NCBI GenBank assembly: GCA_905250885.1
Contig: CAJNOQ010000650.1
Coordinates: 1-44,256, forward strand
Direction: 5' to 3'
DNA: 44,256 bases
DNA from: Didymodactylos carnosus
Taxonomy: Eukaryota; Rotifera; Eurotatoria; Philodinida; Philodinidae
The translations under genes were made by a program, and so were the position numbers. This document shows positions 42,218 to 44,256 of this stretch, one piece after another. A model generated the notes under the pieces. That model worked only from the letters and a program-made list of their open reading frames with translations, made no database searches and had not been told where the DNA came from. The first letter of the stretch is position 1; each line of letters begins with the position of its first letter.

Positions 42218-44133
42218 CCAACCGTCGAGTAAATACATTGAATTATTTAAAGATGCCAATGAAAAGTTGGCAAGTTATTTTATTTTGCTACCAGCGGAAA
42301 GAGCGTGAAAAGTTGAGTATGTGAGAGTGTGTTTGCAAGCGGATCATCTACCAGGGAAAAAACTGAGAGAGTCGACTTTTGATGAACGAGTGATTTTTCC
42401 TATGTTTTTTGAAATTTTACGGAACCAGTCCGTTATATTAAAGTGGATCGTGTCTACATTCACTAATTTCAAAGGCAGACACATCAGTGAATCCAAATAA
42501 TTGTATTTCAAAGCCTACAAACTTTTCTCTAAGGTTACAGACCCACGTTAATCTTTGAAAGCCAATTTTATAGGCGTACAATAGATGGCATTTTTCTCCA
42601 TGAAAACTTACGATTTCACAATTTTTAACATCAGATTCGTAATCAGGATAAAATTCTGGTTCAGAAAAGCTTTTTCCCCAATTTTTTTGAAGAAAAAAAT
42701 TTTCCGACTTCCCCCTGGCCCCCTTGCCCTAAAATTTTTCGAAAAACAGTTTTTTTCGAATTTCGAAAAAGTGAAGCGACAGTTTTGTTCAGAATTCGAC
42801 GCTGATTCCGAAAATGTATAATTTATTGTATTTTGTTGGGGGACGCAAAGTGGCCTTATCGGCCCACGTCCTTTTGCAAAATTTTTGAGAAATAAAAGGA
42901 GAGCATGAGATGTTGAATATCTGCACAAAATTGAACTTTATAGATTGAAAAAGCAAGTTTTAACGCAGTTTTATTTTCCAAAACAAAAGATATTTAAACA
43001 GTTTTACAAACTTGAGGTGTGACCAAATTACGTTTGCTGTTAATAATATTGAACAGGATTTTACACATGTGAGACTAATGTAAAATGTCATTTAAAGCCA
43101 AATAACGACTGAAATTATGCCAAACGAGATCGAGAAAATCCAAACCATTTTTATACGATGAAAGCGAACATTGTGGTTAACCATTGAAACAAGAAGATTT
43201 ATACTAAGTGAATTACTAAATGTTTGATGTTTTCGATTGTAGTTATATCTTTTCTATACTAAATTACTTTTTTTTTACTCATCTGAGAGAAAGTTGAAAT
43301 TCAAAAATAGACGATTACCAAGAATGATGCGGATCATTGAATGTGAATAAAAACGTAAGGTCATGTACATGGTCTTCTTATCTGTACACCTATCTAAACT
43401 AAGAACTAGGCATTCTGGGGTACTTAGCGGTTGAATTGACAGTTTTCTGCATGACTGTTGCTTTGACATCAGGATTGTAACAAACTTTAGGACACAATTG
43501 AAGCATGTAGGAAAAACTTCTTTTGATAGGAAGAGAGACGAACTTATATTGAATAATAATCAAAATCAGAAAGTTTTAACTCTTTTTGGCTTTAAATTAT
43601 CTATTCTCAATCTCATGTTTTATAGTGGATATTTGGTTTAAAGGTTTACTTCACTTTTTTAGACTCATACGGTGCTTAAAACTTTAATAAGCGGACTACA
43701 AACTATTTTACTTTAGTGAAATTTTGAAACTCAAACAAATTATTATCGATTAGTCTAAGTTTCAAACACATTAAGATCTAATATCATGCGTTATAATTTG
43801 AGTTTGAACGTTATTTTGCTGTTACTGTTAATTTTCATTTCTCAATATGTATCTTCTTTTTTGGCGTATAAAAAAAAATTCACAGCATTAAGAGCTACAA
43901 AAACAACAAAAAAGGGTATTTATAAGAGAAAACGATAAATAATGACTAGCACTGTCAAATAAAAAATATCACGAGGAAATGTTCAATCATATCAGCAAGA
44001 AAAATACAAAACAAAAAAGTTGATAAAAAGATTTAATTGAACATATTGTGTTATCGCGATTGTGTAGTTCGTTTTGTTAATAATAAAACTCAAAAATAAG
44101 AAAGAACTGGATGGCGAGATATATATATATTAG
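42218..44133. other. No gene seen; low-complexity stretches
   Basis: AT-rich. The stretch 42670-42800 is unusual for its poly-T/A blocks around CCCCCTGGCCCCCTTGCCC. Open frames here (42585-42821 plus, 42608-42928 minus) are low-complexity by-products. The right end of the transposon was searched for by eye and not found. Confidence 0.35.
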
Positions 44134-44256
44134 GGCGGGTCAAATTGTAGGGAGCAAAAAAAATCGATGTTTTACCTATCCTAGCGGTGTTCTACGGGTC
44201 GTTTTAAGAAACTTTGCCCAAGGAACTATAGCTCTATCGTGAAAATCGAGCCTCCG
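44134..44256. other. Possible left end of a DNA transposon cut by the window edge
   Basis: A TATATATATATTA run is followed by GGGCGGGTCAAATTGTAGGG and a GC-richer stretch. Such an abrupt change after TA could be a Tc1/mariner-type end, but only one side is in the window. Confidence 0.2.

Noticed and set aside
42585..42928. Overlapping open frames on both strands as genes
   Set aside because: They arise from poly-A/T and C-rich low-complexity sequence; no domains.
1..44256. CRISPR array, operons or bacterial signals
   Set aside because: No regularly spaced repeats, no bacterial gene organisation; introns and polyadenylation signals show a eukaryotic genome.

Overview
This is an AT-rich, gene-poor and transposon-rich piece of a eukaryotic nuclear genome. 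The best guess for the organism is a bdelloid rotifer. The reasons are: two F-box/leucine-rich-repeat proteins of the kind that is heavily expanded in bdelloids (N-terminal F-box, then a 'DGHRWE...FWLEQHQWFVA' style second half); a RING/TRAF-finger protein with the matching 'YEYMNVKSIPKSLKC' start; short GT-AG introns; and a great variety of decayed transposons in few copies. That assignment rests on family resemblance remembered, not on a search.

Layout. 1.2-3.3 kb (minus): front part of a LINE retrotransposon, with ORF1 ending in an SGNH-hydrolase-like tail and ORF2 carrying an AP-type endonuclease, frameshifted and cut off before the reverse transcriptase. 3.5-9.2 kb: three long-inverted-repeat elements and a perfect hairpin. 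7.4-8.35 kb and 10.9-11.7 kb (minus): C-terminal half and N-terminal half of F-box/LRR genes, with a foldback element between them. 13.3-18.3 kb: a TTAA-flanked mini-element, a G-rich element with subterminal repeats, a hammerhead-ribozyme-like core, a 128-bp uninterrupted palindrome and a tRNA-like remnant. 20.3-21.3 kb: a repeat that recurs at 36.6-37.2 kb together with a hairpin showing compensatory changes. 22.16-24.08 kb (plus): the best gene of the window, a sedolisin (TPP1-like, S53) protease with complete catalytic residues but one frameshift. 24.3-28.7 kb: nested foldback elements. 28.9-29.4 kb (minus): pogo-type transposase remnant. 30.6-30.9 kb (plus): spliced BEN-domain-like remnant. 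32.4-33.85 kb (minus): a Cys/His/Tyr-rich gene with a phase-matched intron, and a RING/TRAF-finger first exon. 34.9-38.9 kb: more foldback elements and repeats. 39.1-39.65 kb (minus): an ISG12/IFI27-like membrane protein. 40.0-42.2 kb (plus): a DDE transposase with a C-terminal SWIM finger, broken in the middle. 42.2-44.26 kb: no gene seen.

The genes do not form a pathway. The common theme is decay: nearly every recognisable coding region carries a stop, a single-base frameshift, or a missing half. At least ten inverted-repeat elements of different families lie between them. Either this is a silenced, transposon-absorbing (for example subtelomeric or hemizygous) region, or some of the single-base breaks are consensus errors; the two can be told apart with reads.
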